64,000 bases of DNA from Tissierellia bacterium. GTDB lineage: Bacteria > Bacillota > Clostridia > Tissierellales > Sedimentibacteraceae. The translations under genes and the position numbers were made by a program. The notes beneath the pieces were generated by a model. It worked only from the letters and a program-made list of their open reading frames with translations. It ran no database searches and had not been told where the DNA came from. Positions within the stretch are counted from its first letter, which is position 1, and every line of letters starts with the position of its first letter. The stretch spans positions 1 to 64,000 of the forward strand of contig DURT01000083.1 of the NCBI GenBank assembly GCA_012843025.1. Reading direction: 5' to 3'. Positions 52,646 to 63,178 of the stretch are shown in pieces.

Positions 52646-54796
52646 ATAGATAACAAAAATATTAGGGTCGAGGCGTTTTTATATAGCGCCGAGGCCCCAA
52701 ATGATACTCAAAAACAACAATTGATAGAATTTCTGAAAAACAAATATAATAACCATGTTACTCTCACTTGGAAAGAGGACAAAAAATTAGTGGAAGGTTT
52801 TCGACTGGAAGTTGGAACGATAGATGCTACCGACCCTAATAGTAGATGGAGATTAGAAACCGTCTATGATTGGAGCTTAATGGCCAGATTACAGCAGCTG
52901 AAAGAAGAAATAACTCAAGTTTCAGCTAAAAGCGAAAATATTGTACCCCAAGTAAAAGAAAGAATAAAAAACTGGACCCCAAAGGTACTAGAACAAGAAG
53001 CAGAAATAGATTACGAAAACGTAAGGGTTGAGGCATTTTTATATAGCACTGAACCCCCAAGTGAAACTCAAAAACAACAGCTAATTGAGTTTTTGAAAGA
53101 TAAATATAATAACGATGTTACTCTTACTTGGAAAGAGGACAGAAAATTAGTGGAAGGTTTTCGACTGGAAGTTGGAACGATTGACCTTAATGATCCTACT
53201 AGCAGGTGGAAATTAGAATCCATCTATGATTGGAGCTTAATGGCCAGATTACAACAGCTGAAAGAAGAATTAAGCCAAATTTCAGTAGAAAGCGATAACG
53301 TTGTTCCCCTTATTAAAGAAACAATAAAAAACTGGACTCCAAAAGCTTTGGAAAAGTAAGTAGGAACAGTATTGACAGTGGGGGATGGTATTGCTACCAT
53401 AAGCGGTCTGCTTAATGCAACTTATCAGGAAATCTTAATCTTTTCCTCAGGTGTTCGTGGAATGGTTTTAGAGATGGAGCGTGATGTTACAGGCTGCATT
53501 TTGTTTGATGATGAGGAAAGTGTTGTTGAAGGTAGTACTGTTAGAAGAACTGGAAAGACAGCAGGAATTCCGGTTGGAGATAATTTCTTGGGACGTGTAA
53601 TCGATGCTTTAGGTAATCCCATTGATGGGAAAGGCCCAATTAATGCTGATGGATATCGTCCAATTGAATCACCCGCTCCAAGAATTGTTGACCGTCAACC
53701 AGTTAATAGACCCTTACAAACCGGTATATTAGCAATTGATGCTTTGTTTCCAATAGGGCATGGACAGCGTGAACTTATTATCGGTGACCGCCAAACAGGA
53801 AAAACCACAATTGCACTGGACACTATACTTAACCAGAAAGGCAAAAATGTAATTTGTATTTATGTGGCAATTGGTCAAAAGGCAAGCTCCGTTGCTCAAA
53901 CGGTAAATGTTCTTCGTCAACACGGTGCAATGGAATATTCAATTGTAGTTAATGCATCTGCAAGTGATCCGGCACCCCTCCAGTATATTGCACCTTATTC
54001 AGGTTGTGCCTTAGGTGAATACTTTATGAATAAAGGGCAATCTGTACTAATAATTTATGATGACTTGACTAAACATGCCACTGCCTACCGTTCTTTGAGC
54101 CTTTTACTTGAACGGTCTCCAGGACGTGAAGCTTATCCTGGTGATGTTTTTTATCTTCATTCTCGTTTATTGGAACGTTCAGCACAACTTTCCGATGAGA
54201 AAGGTGGAGGCAGTATGACTGCACTCCCTATTGTAGAAACACAAGCAGGTAACGTTTCAGCTTATATACCAACCAATATAATTTCCATTACAGACGGACA
54301 AATTTTCTTAGAAAGCGACTTGTTCTTTTCCGGTCAGCGTCCGGCAGTAAATATCGGTCTATCAGTTTCCCGTGTAGGAGGCGATGCTCAAACTAAAGCA
54401 ATGAAATCAGCCGTAGGAACACTTCGTCTGGATCTGGCACAGTACCAAGAGATGGAAGTCTTTATGCAATTTGCCAGCGACTTAGACGACATAACAAAAA
54501 AACAGTTAGACTATGGACATAGTCTAATGCAGTTACTGCGGCAGGATAAATATCGTCCATTGAAACAGTATGAGCAGATTATTCTATTAGTTGTAGGACT
54601 AAACCATGTAATGCAGGAAATTCCGTCTGAGGAAATAAAGGAGTTTAAGTTTAAGATGCTCCAGTATATTGAAGAGCAGGCACCCCATATAATTAAGGAA
54701 CTTGAGTCAAACAATTTCAACGATAAAATCAAAGAAGATATTGTAAAATTTGCTCGGGAATACTTAAAGCAATATGTATCTGGCGGTGATAAATAA
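52646..54796 (+). pseudogene. atpA: F-ATPase delta(C-terminal)-alpha fusion, duplicated N-terminus, in-frame TAA
   Basis: One reading frame, interrupted by TAA at 53357-53359, encodes two copies of a delta C-terminal-like domain (LIEFLKDKYNNDVTLTW, EGFRLEVG, DWSLMARLQQL) each followed by an alpha N-terminal helix (IKNWTPKALE), then a complete alpha subunit from [16 protein letters not shown]. Alpha motifs are intact: [48 protein letters not shown] in part. The stop falls where relatives have Glu (EVGTVL), so GAA to TAA is the likely change. The head of the frame has no ATG/GTG/TTG; ATA at 52646 after AAAGGAGTGA is the best start position. No free delta gene exists in the operon. Confidence 0.85.
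52658..53356 (+). repeat. Tandem duplication of the delta-alphaN module (360-bp period)
   Basis: Unit 1 begins at 52658 (NIRVEAFLYSAEAP) and unit 2 at 53018 (NVRVEAFLYSTEPP), exactly 360 bp (120 codons) apart. Long identical DNA stretches remain (for example TTAGTGGAAGGTTTTCGACT and GATTGGAGCTTAATGGCCAG), so the duplication is fairly recent. Confidence 0.9.
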
Positions 54797-55705
54797 ATGG
54801 TAAGTGCTAAGGAGATCAAGAACCGAATTAAAAGTATTCGTGATACTAGAAAAATCACTAATGCTATGTACATGATTGCTACTATTAAAATGCGAAGAGC
54901 AAAAAGAGACTTAGACAGCAATAGACCGTATTTTGACGCAATACAAAATGAAATGAAACGTATACTTCGAACGGTAGAGAAGGTGGAAAGCAAGTATTTC
55001 TATCCTGCCGATGGAAGTGAAGCTCCAGATGGAACTTATGGGATTTTAGTAATTACTGCAGATAAAGGATTGGCAGGTCCTTACAACAAAAATGTATTGA
55101 AAGAAACACAAATACTAATGTCAGAACATCCAGATTGCAAGCTCTTTGTTATTGGTGAATATGGACGGCGATTCTTTACACGCCAACAGGCACCTATTGT
55201 GAAGAATTTTTCATATACGGCACAGAATCCAACCATGAAGAAAGCAAGGGAAATTAGCACCATGCTCTTGGACCTGTACGATAAGGGTGAAATAGATAAA
55301 ATTTTTATTGTTTACAGTGACTTAGAGAATAGTTAGACTACAAAAGTAAATAGTGTCCGCCTTCTCCCCTTTCACAGAAAAGGATCTGTATCCTATACAA
55401 AGAAAGTGGAGGCAGAAGTATCTACACCTTTTGAATTATATCCTTCAGTTGAAGGTGTTATAGAAACTGCCGTAAGGGGCTGGCTAGCTGGTTTTATTTT
55501 CAGTGCACTAGTAAGCAGCTTTTGTAGTGAACAAAGTGCCCGTATGACAGCAATGAATTCAGCCAATAAAAATGCAGAAGAAATTTTAGAATCCCTTAAA
55601 ATTCAATATAATCAAGTGCGTCAAGCGGCTATTACACAGGAAATAACAGAAGTGACATCTGGTGTAAAAGCACAGAAAAGAAAACGTAAAAAGGAGGTGT
55701 CATAG
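54797..55705 (+). pseudogene. atpG: F-type ATPase subunit gamma with in-frame TAG
   Basis: Central shaft. The N-terminal coiled coil (KEIKNRIKSIRDTRKITNAM) and the C-terminal ARMTAMNSANKNAEEIL helix are both present in one frame of 302 codons, normal length. A TAG at 55334-55336 divides ...IFIVYSDLENS from TTKVNSVRLLPF. The C-terminal helix is needed inside the alpha-beta hexamer, so truncation at 179 aa would abolish function. Starts directly at the stop of the alpha gene. Confidence 0.88.
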
Positions 55706-55707
55706 CC

Positions 55708-57105
<1,398 letters not shown>

Positions 57106-57110
57106 CTGAC

Positions 57111-57527
57111 ATGAATACTTTTCACATGAACATATTAGCTGCAGATAAACCTTTTTACACAGGTCCCTGTGAGTCTTTGATAGTTCCCACCTCACAGGGC
57201 AAGTATGGTATCATGGCTAACCATGTCAACATTCTTATTGCAGTAGTTCCTGGAGCCTTATTTTATCGAATACCAGGAGAGGAAAGCAAGATTGTGGCAG
57301 TATCCCATGGTCTGGTTAAAGTAGAAAATAACGAGGTTTTGGTACTAGTTGACTCGGTGGAACTTCCAGAAGAAATTGATGTAAATCGAGCAAAGCGTGC
57401 AGCAGAAGAAGCAAAAGAAGCAATTGTGCAGAGTCAAAGCAAGCAAGAATACTATGCAGCTCAAGCACGTCTGTCAAGAGCTCTTAGCAGACTTCGAGTT
57501 AAAAGTAATTATGGCGAAAAAAGTTAG
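57111..57527 (+). CDS. atpC: F-type ATPase subunit epsilon
   Basis: Regulatory foot of the rotor. Beta-sandwich domain (1-85) with YTGPCESLIVPTSQGKYGIMANHVN and ALFYRI, VAVSHGLVKVENNEVLVLVD, then the two C-terminal helices (AKRAAEEAKEAIVQ, ARLSRALSRLRV). 138 aa, intact. Starts six bases after the beta stop. Strong terminator follows. Confidence 0.93.
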   Translation: MNTFHMNILAADKPFYTGPCESLIVPTSQGKYGIMANHVNILIAVVPGALFYRIPGEESKIVAVSHGLVKVENNEVLVLVDSVELPEEIDVNRAKRAAEEAKEAIVQSQSKQEYYAAQARLSRALSRLRVKSNYGEKS

Positions 57528-57561
57528 TAGTATTATCGGTAATAGATCAAGTAATCATAAC

Positions 57562-57598
57562 AAAAAAAGAAAATTTTGGTCAAAAATTTTCTTTTTTT
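57562..57598. terminator. Bidirectional terminator after the ATPase operon
   Basis: AAAAAAAGAAAATTTT pairs with AAAATTTTCTTTTTTT around a GGTC-centred loop. It serves the convergent atpC and thioredoxin-like genes. Confidence 0.85.
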
Positions 57599-57607
57599 AT
57601 TGTTCCC

Positions 57608-57868
57608 TTATTTTATTGCCTCTTGTAGCACTTTTTCTATTTTCTCGTAGTTAGGAACTCCTTCATGGATCTTAACACCATCCACATAAAAGGTTGGAAC
57701 GTAATAATAGTCATATTCTCCTGCAATCTCCGGATTTTTTGTTTCTTCTATATATTTAATTTCCACCTTAGAATACTTAGGTTTTTGAGATTTTAATTCA
57801 TCAAGAATTTTAAATGCCTTCTTGCAATGAGGACAATTTTTAAGATAGAAAGCTATTACTTTTTTCAT
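57608..57868 (-). CDS. Small thioredoxin/glutaredoxin-like protein (CPHC)
   Basis: 86 aa thioredoxin fold with the active site FYLKNCPHCKKAF (Cys11, Cys14) and the cis-Pro segment YYYVPTFYVDG. Likely a dithiol oxidoreductase; partner unknown. It starts 29 nt inside the end of hemZ, so the two are translationally linked. AGGAG precedes the ATG. Confidence 0.9.
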   Translation of the reverse strand: MKKVIAFYLKNCPHCKKAFKILDELKSQKPKYSKVEIKYIEETKNPEIAGEYDYYYVPTFYVDGVKIHEGVPNYEKIEKVLQEAIK

Positions 57869-59336
57869 TACTTACTCCTAATAAGTTCTTCTTTTTATTA
57901 ATTATTTCATCTATTCGCTTAGAGTATTCTTCCAAACTTTTAAAATTTCGAACAGTTTCATGTTTGCCAGGGCTTGTTATTATTTTACTTGAAGCTCCTA
58001 CACCGCAAGCTAAAATGGTTTCTAACTCTTCAATAATAATCATGTTGTAAATACATTCTCTATTAGGCAGTGTATATCCTACATTTTCGGAATTCCCCTT
58101 AATATTTTTTTGCCTGTACATATAGTAGGGTTGATATCCTTTTTCTTGGCAAACCTTCTGAACCTCATTATGCATCATGCTTATTAACTCGTAATCCTTA
58201 AGGAGTTTGTCACTCTCCCTTAACAACTGAGATCTCTTTTTATAAGCTAAGGAATGAACAGTGATATTTTCAGGCTTTAACTGGGCTATTTTTTCTATTG
58301 TGTTCCTAACATCAACCTCATTTTCACCTGGCAATCCTAAGATAATATCCATATTTATAGTTTTAAATCCAATTTTTTTTGCTAATTCATACTTTTCAAT
58401 AATTTCATGGCTAAGGTGTTTTCTGCCTATGACAGATAGGGTTTCATCCTTCATGGTTTGAGGATTGATGGATATTCTGTTTACAAAATTATTTTTCAGA
58501 CAAATAAGCTTTGCTTCACTTATTGTATCTGGTCGTCCTGCTTCAAAGGTTATTTCTTTTACTTTACTTAAATCATAGTGCTTTTTCAACGTATTAAATA
58601 TAGTATTTATTTGGGATTCATTTAATACAGAAGGAGTGCCGCCTCCGATATAAATTGTATGAAGGTTAAAATTTTTGCTTTTAGCAATCTCGATTGTTTT
58701 TTCAATTTCATAAAGCAAGGTTTCTATATATGAATTCCTTTTATTTTCATTGCAATCCACATAGGAAGTAAAAGAACAATAAATACACTTGGAAGGACAA
58801 AATGGAATTCCTATATATAAGTTATAGTTGTTTTTATTGTCTTCATTGATATACTTTTCTTCAACTTTCAGAATATCCCAAAGAAGTTTTATTTTTTCTT
58901 CTTTTACTTCATAGGTATTTCTTAAAATATAATTTATTTCTTCCCTGCTTTTCTTGTTTTCCTTTGCAATCAAAAGAATTTTTACTACTCTTACCCCAGT
59001 TAAAATGCCATAGTCGGGATAAACATTGTAGTATTTCTTAAGGACATTGTGTATTGTTTTAATTACCAATGTTTTTCTAAGTTTCTTCTTGCTGTATTTT
59101 TCCAATAGTATATCCTTTTCACTGAAAACTGCCTCATACAGCAATTCACTATCTTTGTAGAGGGATGCTTTAGCTTTAATACTTCCCTCTTCTTCCAAAG
59201 ACGACACAATAAACAGATTCTCCCCGGTAAAAGAATCCATATCCTTCATTTCAAGATCTATATTTAAATCAAAAACCCTTAAGGCATTCCTTACTTCATA
59301 CTGGAAATCATGACCTAGTAGATAAATAGTAATCAT
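57840..59336 (-). CDS. hemZ: HemZ-type radical SAM protein (coproporphyrinogen III oxidase-like)
   Basis: 498 aa. The N-terminal 165 residues form the HemZ-specific region; the radical SAM motif is IPFCPSKCIYCSFTSY (C-x3-C-x2-C), followed by YIGGGTPSVL, EAGRPDTI, NPQTMKDETL and NMDIILGLPGE. The annotated activity is oxygen-independent coproporphyrinogen oxidation, but HemZ proteins often occur without haem genes and the true function is unsettled; no haem gene is nearby. Confidence 0.9.
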   Translation of the reverse strand: MITIYLLGHDFQYEVRNALRVFDLNIDLEMKDMDSFTGENLFIVSSLEEEGSIKAKASLYKDSELLYEAVFSEKDILLEKYSKKKLRKTLVIKTIHNVLKKYYNVYPDYGILTGVRVVKILLIAKENKKSREEINYILRNTYEVKEEKIKLLWDILKVEEKYINEDNKNNYNLYIGIPFCPSKCIYCSFTSYVDCNENKRNSYIETLLYEIEKTIEIAKSKNFNLHTIYIGGGTPSVLNESQINTIFNTLKKHYDLSKVKEITFEAGRPDTISEAKLICLKNNFVNRISINPQTMKDETLSVIGRKHLSHEIIEKYELAKKIGFKTINMDIILGLPGENEVDVRNTIEKIAQLKPENITVHSLAYKKRSQLLRESDKLLKDYELISMMHNEVQKVCQEKGYQPYYMYRQKNIKGNSENVGYTLPNRECIYNMIIIEELETILACGVGASSKIITSPGKHETVRNFKSLEEYSKRIDEIINKKKNLLGVSNEKSNSFLS

Positions 59337-59337
59337 A

Positions 59338-59955
59338 TTATAAAAAGGGATTGAACTTTTTTTCGTTCTTTATAGTAGAAGGTGACATATGGCCGGGATA
59401 AATAATAGTTTCATCATCGTACTTAAAAATTTTATTCTTTATAGAAGATATTATTTCCTCGAAAGATCCTCCGGGAAAATCTGTTCTTCCGATTGAGCTG
59501 TTAAATAAAGTGTCGCCAGTCATCATTATATTTCCTACCTTAATACAGATGCCACCCTTCGTATGACCGGGGGTATGAATTATTTCGAAAGTTAATTCTC
59601 CCAAGTTTATTTTATCTCCGTCTTTTAATTTAACATCTGCTTTAATTGACATATCTTTTCCAAACATGGACTTTGTAAAATTCATTGCACTGTTACCTAA
59701 AGCTTCCGCATCTTCCTCATGGATATATACTTTAGTTCCGTATTTTTCTACAAAATCTTCCACCGCTCCAATATGGTCCCCGTGATAATGGGTAAGGATT
59801 ATTATTTGGGGAGTTAATCCCATTGATTTTATTTTTTTATCTATTCTGTTAAATTCGGCACCAGGATCAATTATTGCAGCTTCCTTGGTTTCTTCACTGC
59901 CTACAATATAGCAATTTGCTCCGTACATGCCTACTGTAACTGTTTCAAATATCAT
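59338..59955 (-). CDS. MBL-fold metallohydrolase (glyoxalase II-like)
   Basis: 205 aa with NCYIVGSEETKEAAIIDPGAE in outline, the metal motif LTHYHGDHIGAVEDF, HTPGHTKGGI, GDTLFNSSIGRTDF and IYPGHMS, i.e. all ligands of a hydroxyacylglutathione hydrolase-like two-metal site. Substrate not known. Adjoins hemZ (1-nt gap) and dtd, a common clostridial cluster. AGGAGG upstream. Confidence 0.93.
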   Translation of the reverse strand: MIFETVTVGMYGANCYIVGSEETKEAAIIDPGAEFNRIDKKIKSMGLTPQIIILTHYHGDHIGAVEDFVEKYGTKVYIHEEDAEALGNSAMNFTKSMFGKDMSIKADVKLKDGDKINLGELTFEIIHTPGHTKGGICIKVGNIMMTGDTLFNSSIGRTDFPGGSFEEIISSIKNKIFKYDDETIIYPGHMSPSTIKNEKKFNPFL

Positions 59956-59963
59956 ACTTCCTC

Positions 59964-60413
59964 CTAAAAAACTTTTTTGCTGTCAAGTAATATGGTAACG
60001 GGACCATCGTTTATTAGTTGAACTGCCATATCTGCACCAAATTCTCCCGTTTCCGTTACAATATTCTTTTCCTTCATACTTTTTATAAATTTTTCATACA
60101 TGGGTATTGCTTTCTCTGGAGGGGCTGCAGCTGTGAAACTGGGTCTTCTCCCCTTTCTGGCATCTGCTAACAAGGTAAATTGGGAAATTACTAAAATACT
60201 TCCTTTTATGTCCAATAAACTTTTATTCATCTTCCCCTCTTCATCTTCAAATATTCTTAAATTAGGGACTTTCTCAATCATATATTCCAAGTCTTTTTCT
60301 TCATCTGTATCTTCAATACCCAATAAAAGCAATATACCCTGTTCTATCTCACCAACTATTTTATTATCAATTTTTACATTTGCACTTTTAACACGTTGTA
60401 CTACTGCTCTCAT
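59964..60413 (-). CDS. dtd: D-aminoacyl-tRNA deacylase
   Basis: Removes D-amino acids (and Gly mischarged on tRNA-Ala) from tRNA. MRAVVQRVKSANVKID at the start, the SQFTLLADARKGRRPSF catalytic segment, and the C-terminal NDGPVTILLDS with the cross-subunit Gly-cisPro motif. 149 aa. GAGGTGAAT precedes ATG 60413; the GTG two codons earlier is inside the site. Located between relA/spoT and the MBL gene, as usual. Confidence 0.97.
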   Translation of the reverse strand: MRAVVQRVKSANVKIDNKIVGEIEQGILLLLGIEDTDEEKDLEYMIEKVPNLRIFEDEEGKMNKSLLDIKGSILVISQFTLLADARKGRRPSFTAAAPPEKAIPMYEKFIKSMKEKNIVTETGEFGADMAVQLINDGPVTILLDSKKVF

Positions 60414-60432
60414 ATTCACCTCACGGCTAAAA

Positions 60433-62610
60433 TCACTTTTTGGTTCTGTAAACCTCTAATACTCCCTCTAATTTTCTGATTTTTTTCATTAAATCTTCTA
60501 TTTGCTTTATATCATTTATTTCAAAACCAATATCTACAATTGCTATTTTTTCCTTATTTATTCTTAAATTTAGAGATACGGCATTCAGCTTGGCTTCCGC
60601 ATACAAGGAAGTTAAATCCTGTAAGAACCTAGGTCTGTCCAATACTTTTATTTGGAGTTCGCTTACAAATGTGGCATCCTTCTTAGTATCCCATTGAACT
60701 TCCAAAAATCTTTCATCATTATCTCGTAAATCGTGGATATTGGTACAATCTGCTCTATGAATTGACACGCCTCTGCCTCTGGTGATATATCCCACTATGG
60801 CATCTCCAGGTATGGGATTACAACACTTGGAAAAACGTACTTTCACATTGTCAATTCCTTTGATTATTACACCAGAGGTATGGCTTTCAACTCTTTTAGG
60901 AGGTTTGGAAGCCAAATTCTTTTCTAAGCTTTCTAAATTTTCAAGCTCTATTTTGTCTTTGTTTTTTTCCAAGTATAGAACCTTCAGCCTGTTTACTACC
61001 TGACTTTCAGTTATTCCGCCATTACCTACAGCTGCATAGAGATTGTCAATGGTATACATGTTGTATTTTTCAGCAACAATTTTAACCCATTCATCTTTTA
61101 AAAGTTCAGCCACTGGCAAGCTCTGTTTCTTTACTTCCCTTTCAACTAATTCCTTGCCTTTTTCCACGTTGAAAGCTTTATCTTTTTCTTTGAAAAACTT
61201 CCTTATTTTTGCCTTTGCCTGATTTGAAGCTGCAATATTCAGCCAATCCCTACTGGGACCGCTACTTGACTGGGAAGTTAAAATTTCCACCTGGTCTCCC
61301 GTTTTAAGCTTTGTATCGATAGGAACTATGCGACCGTTAATTTTTGCCCCCACACATCTGTTTCCTACAGCGCTGTGAACTCTGTAGGCAAAATCTATAG
61401 GGGTTGAACCTGCAGGTAAATTTACAACTTCACCCTTGGGGGTAAATACAAAGACTTCATCTGTATATAAATCAATTTTCAAAGCTTCCATAAATTCCTG
61501 AGGATCTTTGGTATCTTGCTGCCATTCAAGCATTTGTCTTAACCAGTTTAATTTTTCCTCATAATTGGTTTTTTCATCGATGCCTTCCTTGTATTTCCAA
61601 TGGGCAGCTATACCGTACTCAGCTGTTCTATGCATTTCCAATGTTCTTATTTGTATTTCGAAGGGCTCTCCATCAGGTCCTATAACAGTAGTATGGATAG
61701 ATTGATACATGTTGGGTTTTGGCATTGCAATATAATCCTTGAATCTGCCAGGTACCGGTTTCCAAAGGGTATGAACGATACCTAAGGCACCGTAACAGTT
61801 TTTTATGCTGTCAACGATTATTCTTACGGCAATTAAATCATATATTTGCTCGAAGGTCCTGTTTTTATAGTACATTTTTTTATAAATACTATATAAACTT
61901 TTCGGCCTGCCCTTTATTTCCGCCTCCATTCCTGACTCTTTAAGCCTTTCAGAAATAATTTCTATAATATGGGAAACATATTCTTTCCTTTTTTCGCTTT
62001 TTTCCTGTACTTTTTTCAGTAAATCCTCATATCCTTCCGGATCTATATATTTTAAACTTAAATCTTCCAGTTCCCACTTAATAGATGCCATACCTAATCG
62101 GTTAGCTATAGGAGCATAAATTTCTATAGTTTCCATTGCCTTCTGGTATTGCTTTTCTTTAGGCATGTATTGTAATGTCCTAATATTGTGAAGACGGTCT
62201 GCCAGTTTTATTATAACTACCCTTATATCCTTAGACATTGCCACTATCATTTTTCTTAAGCTTTCAGCCTGGCGTTCTTCCTTGTTCCTGTATTTTACCT
62301 TGCTTAACTTGGTAACACCGTCCACCATATTGGCAATTTCTTCGCCAAATTCCCTATTTATATCCTGGTATGTTATTCCTGTGTCTTCCACAACATCGTG
62401 AAGAAGACCTGCAGCAATAGTTTGAACATCAACATGTAAATCAGCCAAAATGAGCGCAACATTATAAGGGTGAACGAAGTATCTTTCACCGGAATATCTT
62501 TTCTGAGAATTAGAGTGTGCCTTCTCAGCATATATGTATGCTTTTTCTACAACGCTCAAGTCACTATTGGGATTATAAGATTTAATTAAATTTATAAGAT
62601 TTTCTAACAT
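60433..62610 (-). CDS. relA: Bifunctional (p)ppGpp synthetase/hydrolase RelA/SpoT
   Basis: Makes and degrades the alarmone. 725 aa: HD hydrolase domain (RYFVHPYN, LLHDVVEDT with His71-Asp72 and Glu75-Asp76 intact), synthetase domain (YDLIAVRIIV, VPGRFKDYIAMPKPNMYQSIH), TGS domain (VFVFTPKGEVVNLP, VHSAVGNRC), zinc-finger-type region (RFSKCCNPIPGD) and C-terminal ACT. Both activities should be functional. GGTGAGG upstream. The recJ-apt-relA-dtd order is classic for Firmicutes. Confidence 0.97.
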   Translation of the reverse strand: MLENLINLIKSYNPNSDLSVVEKAYIYAEKAHSNSQKRYSGERYFVHPYNVALILADLHVDVQTIAAGLLHDVVEDTGITYQDINREFGEEIANMVDGVTKLSKVKYRNKEERQAESLRKMIVAMSKDIRVVIIKLADRLHNIRTLQYMPKEKQYQKAMETIEIYAPIANRLGMASIKWELEDLSLKYIDPEGYEDLLKKVQEKSEKRKEYVSHIIEIISERLKESGMEAEIKGRPKSLYSIYKKMYYKNRTFEQIYDLIAVRIIVDSIKNCYGALGIVHTLWKPVPGRFKDYIAMPKPNMYQSIHTTVIGPDGEPFEIQIRTLEMHRTAEYGIAAHWKYKEGIDEKTNYEEKLNWLRQMLEWQQDTKDPQEFMEALKIDLYTDEVFVFTPKGEVVNLPAGSTPIDFAYRVHSAVGNRCVGAKINGRIVPIDTKLKTGDQVEILTSQSSSGPSRDWLNIAASNQAKAKIRKFFKEKDKAFNVEKGKELVEREVKKQSLPVAELLKDEWVKIVAEKYNMYTIDNLYAAVGNGGITESQVVNRLKVLYLEKNKDKIELENLESLEKNLASKPPKRVESHTSGVIIKGIDNVKVRFSKCCNPIPGDAIVGYITRGRGVSIHRADCTNIHDLRDNDERFLEVQWDTKKDATFVSELQIKVLDRPRFLQDLTSLYAEAKLNAVSLNLRINKEKIAIVDIGFEINDIKQIEDLMKKIRKLEGVLEVYRTKK

Positions 62611-62648
62611 TGCCTCACCTGCTGTAATAGAGAAATCATCTGTTGATA

Positions 62649-63164
62649 TTATTCATATATTACCAGTGATTCCACCCTATATCCTTTTAATTTTTCTCTT
62701 CCTTTCAAATCTCCAAGTTCTATTAAAAATCCAAGTCCTACAACTTCTGCCCCTAACTTTTCCACTAATTTACACGTGGCAAACATGGTTCCTCCTGTTG
62801 CCAGCAGGTCATCTACAATTATTACTTTCTGACCTTTTTTTATTGCATCCTTATGTATTTCTAAGGAATCTGTGCCATATTCCAATTCATAGTTATATTT
62901 AACCGTCTCTGCAGGCAACTTTCCAGGCTTTCTCACTGGAACAAATCCTGTTCTTAATAAATATGCAAGGGGAGTTGCAAAGATAAATCCTCTGGATTCA
63001 GGTCCCACAATTAAGTCTGCTTCCACATCTTTAAATCTCTCTGCCAATTGATTAATACACTCTCGTAAGGCTTCCCCATCCTTAAGCAGAGTAGTTATAT
63101 CTTTGAAACTTATTCCTTTACAAGGAAAATTTTCTATAACACGAATTTTTTCTTTTAAATCCAT
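62649..63164 (-). CDS. apt: Adenine phosphoribosyltransferase
   Basis: Salvages adenine to AMP. 171 aa with [50 protein letters not shown] and the PRPP loop [19 protein letters not shown] lies upstream. Between recJ and relA. Confidence 0.97.
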   Translation of the reverse strand: MDLKEKIRVIENFPCKGISFKDITTLLKDGEALRECINQLAERFKDVEADLIVGPESRGFIFATPLAYLLRTGFVPVRKPGKLPAETVKYNYELEYGTDSLEIHKDAIKKGQKVIIVDDLLATGGTMFATCKLVEKLGAEVVGLGFLIELGDLKGREKLKGYRVESLVIYE

Positions 63165-63178
63165 AGGTTCCTCCAGGG

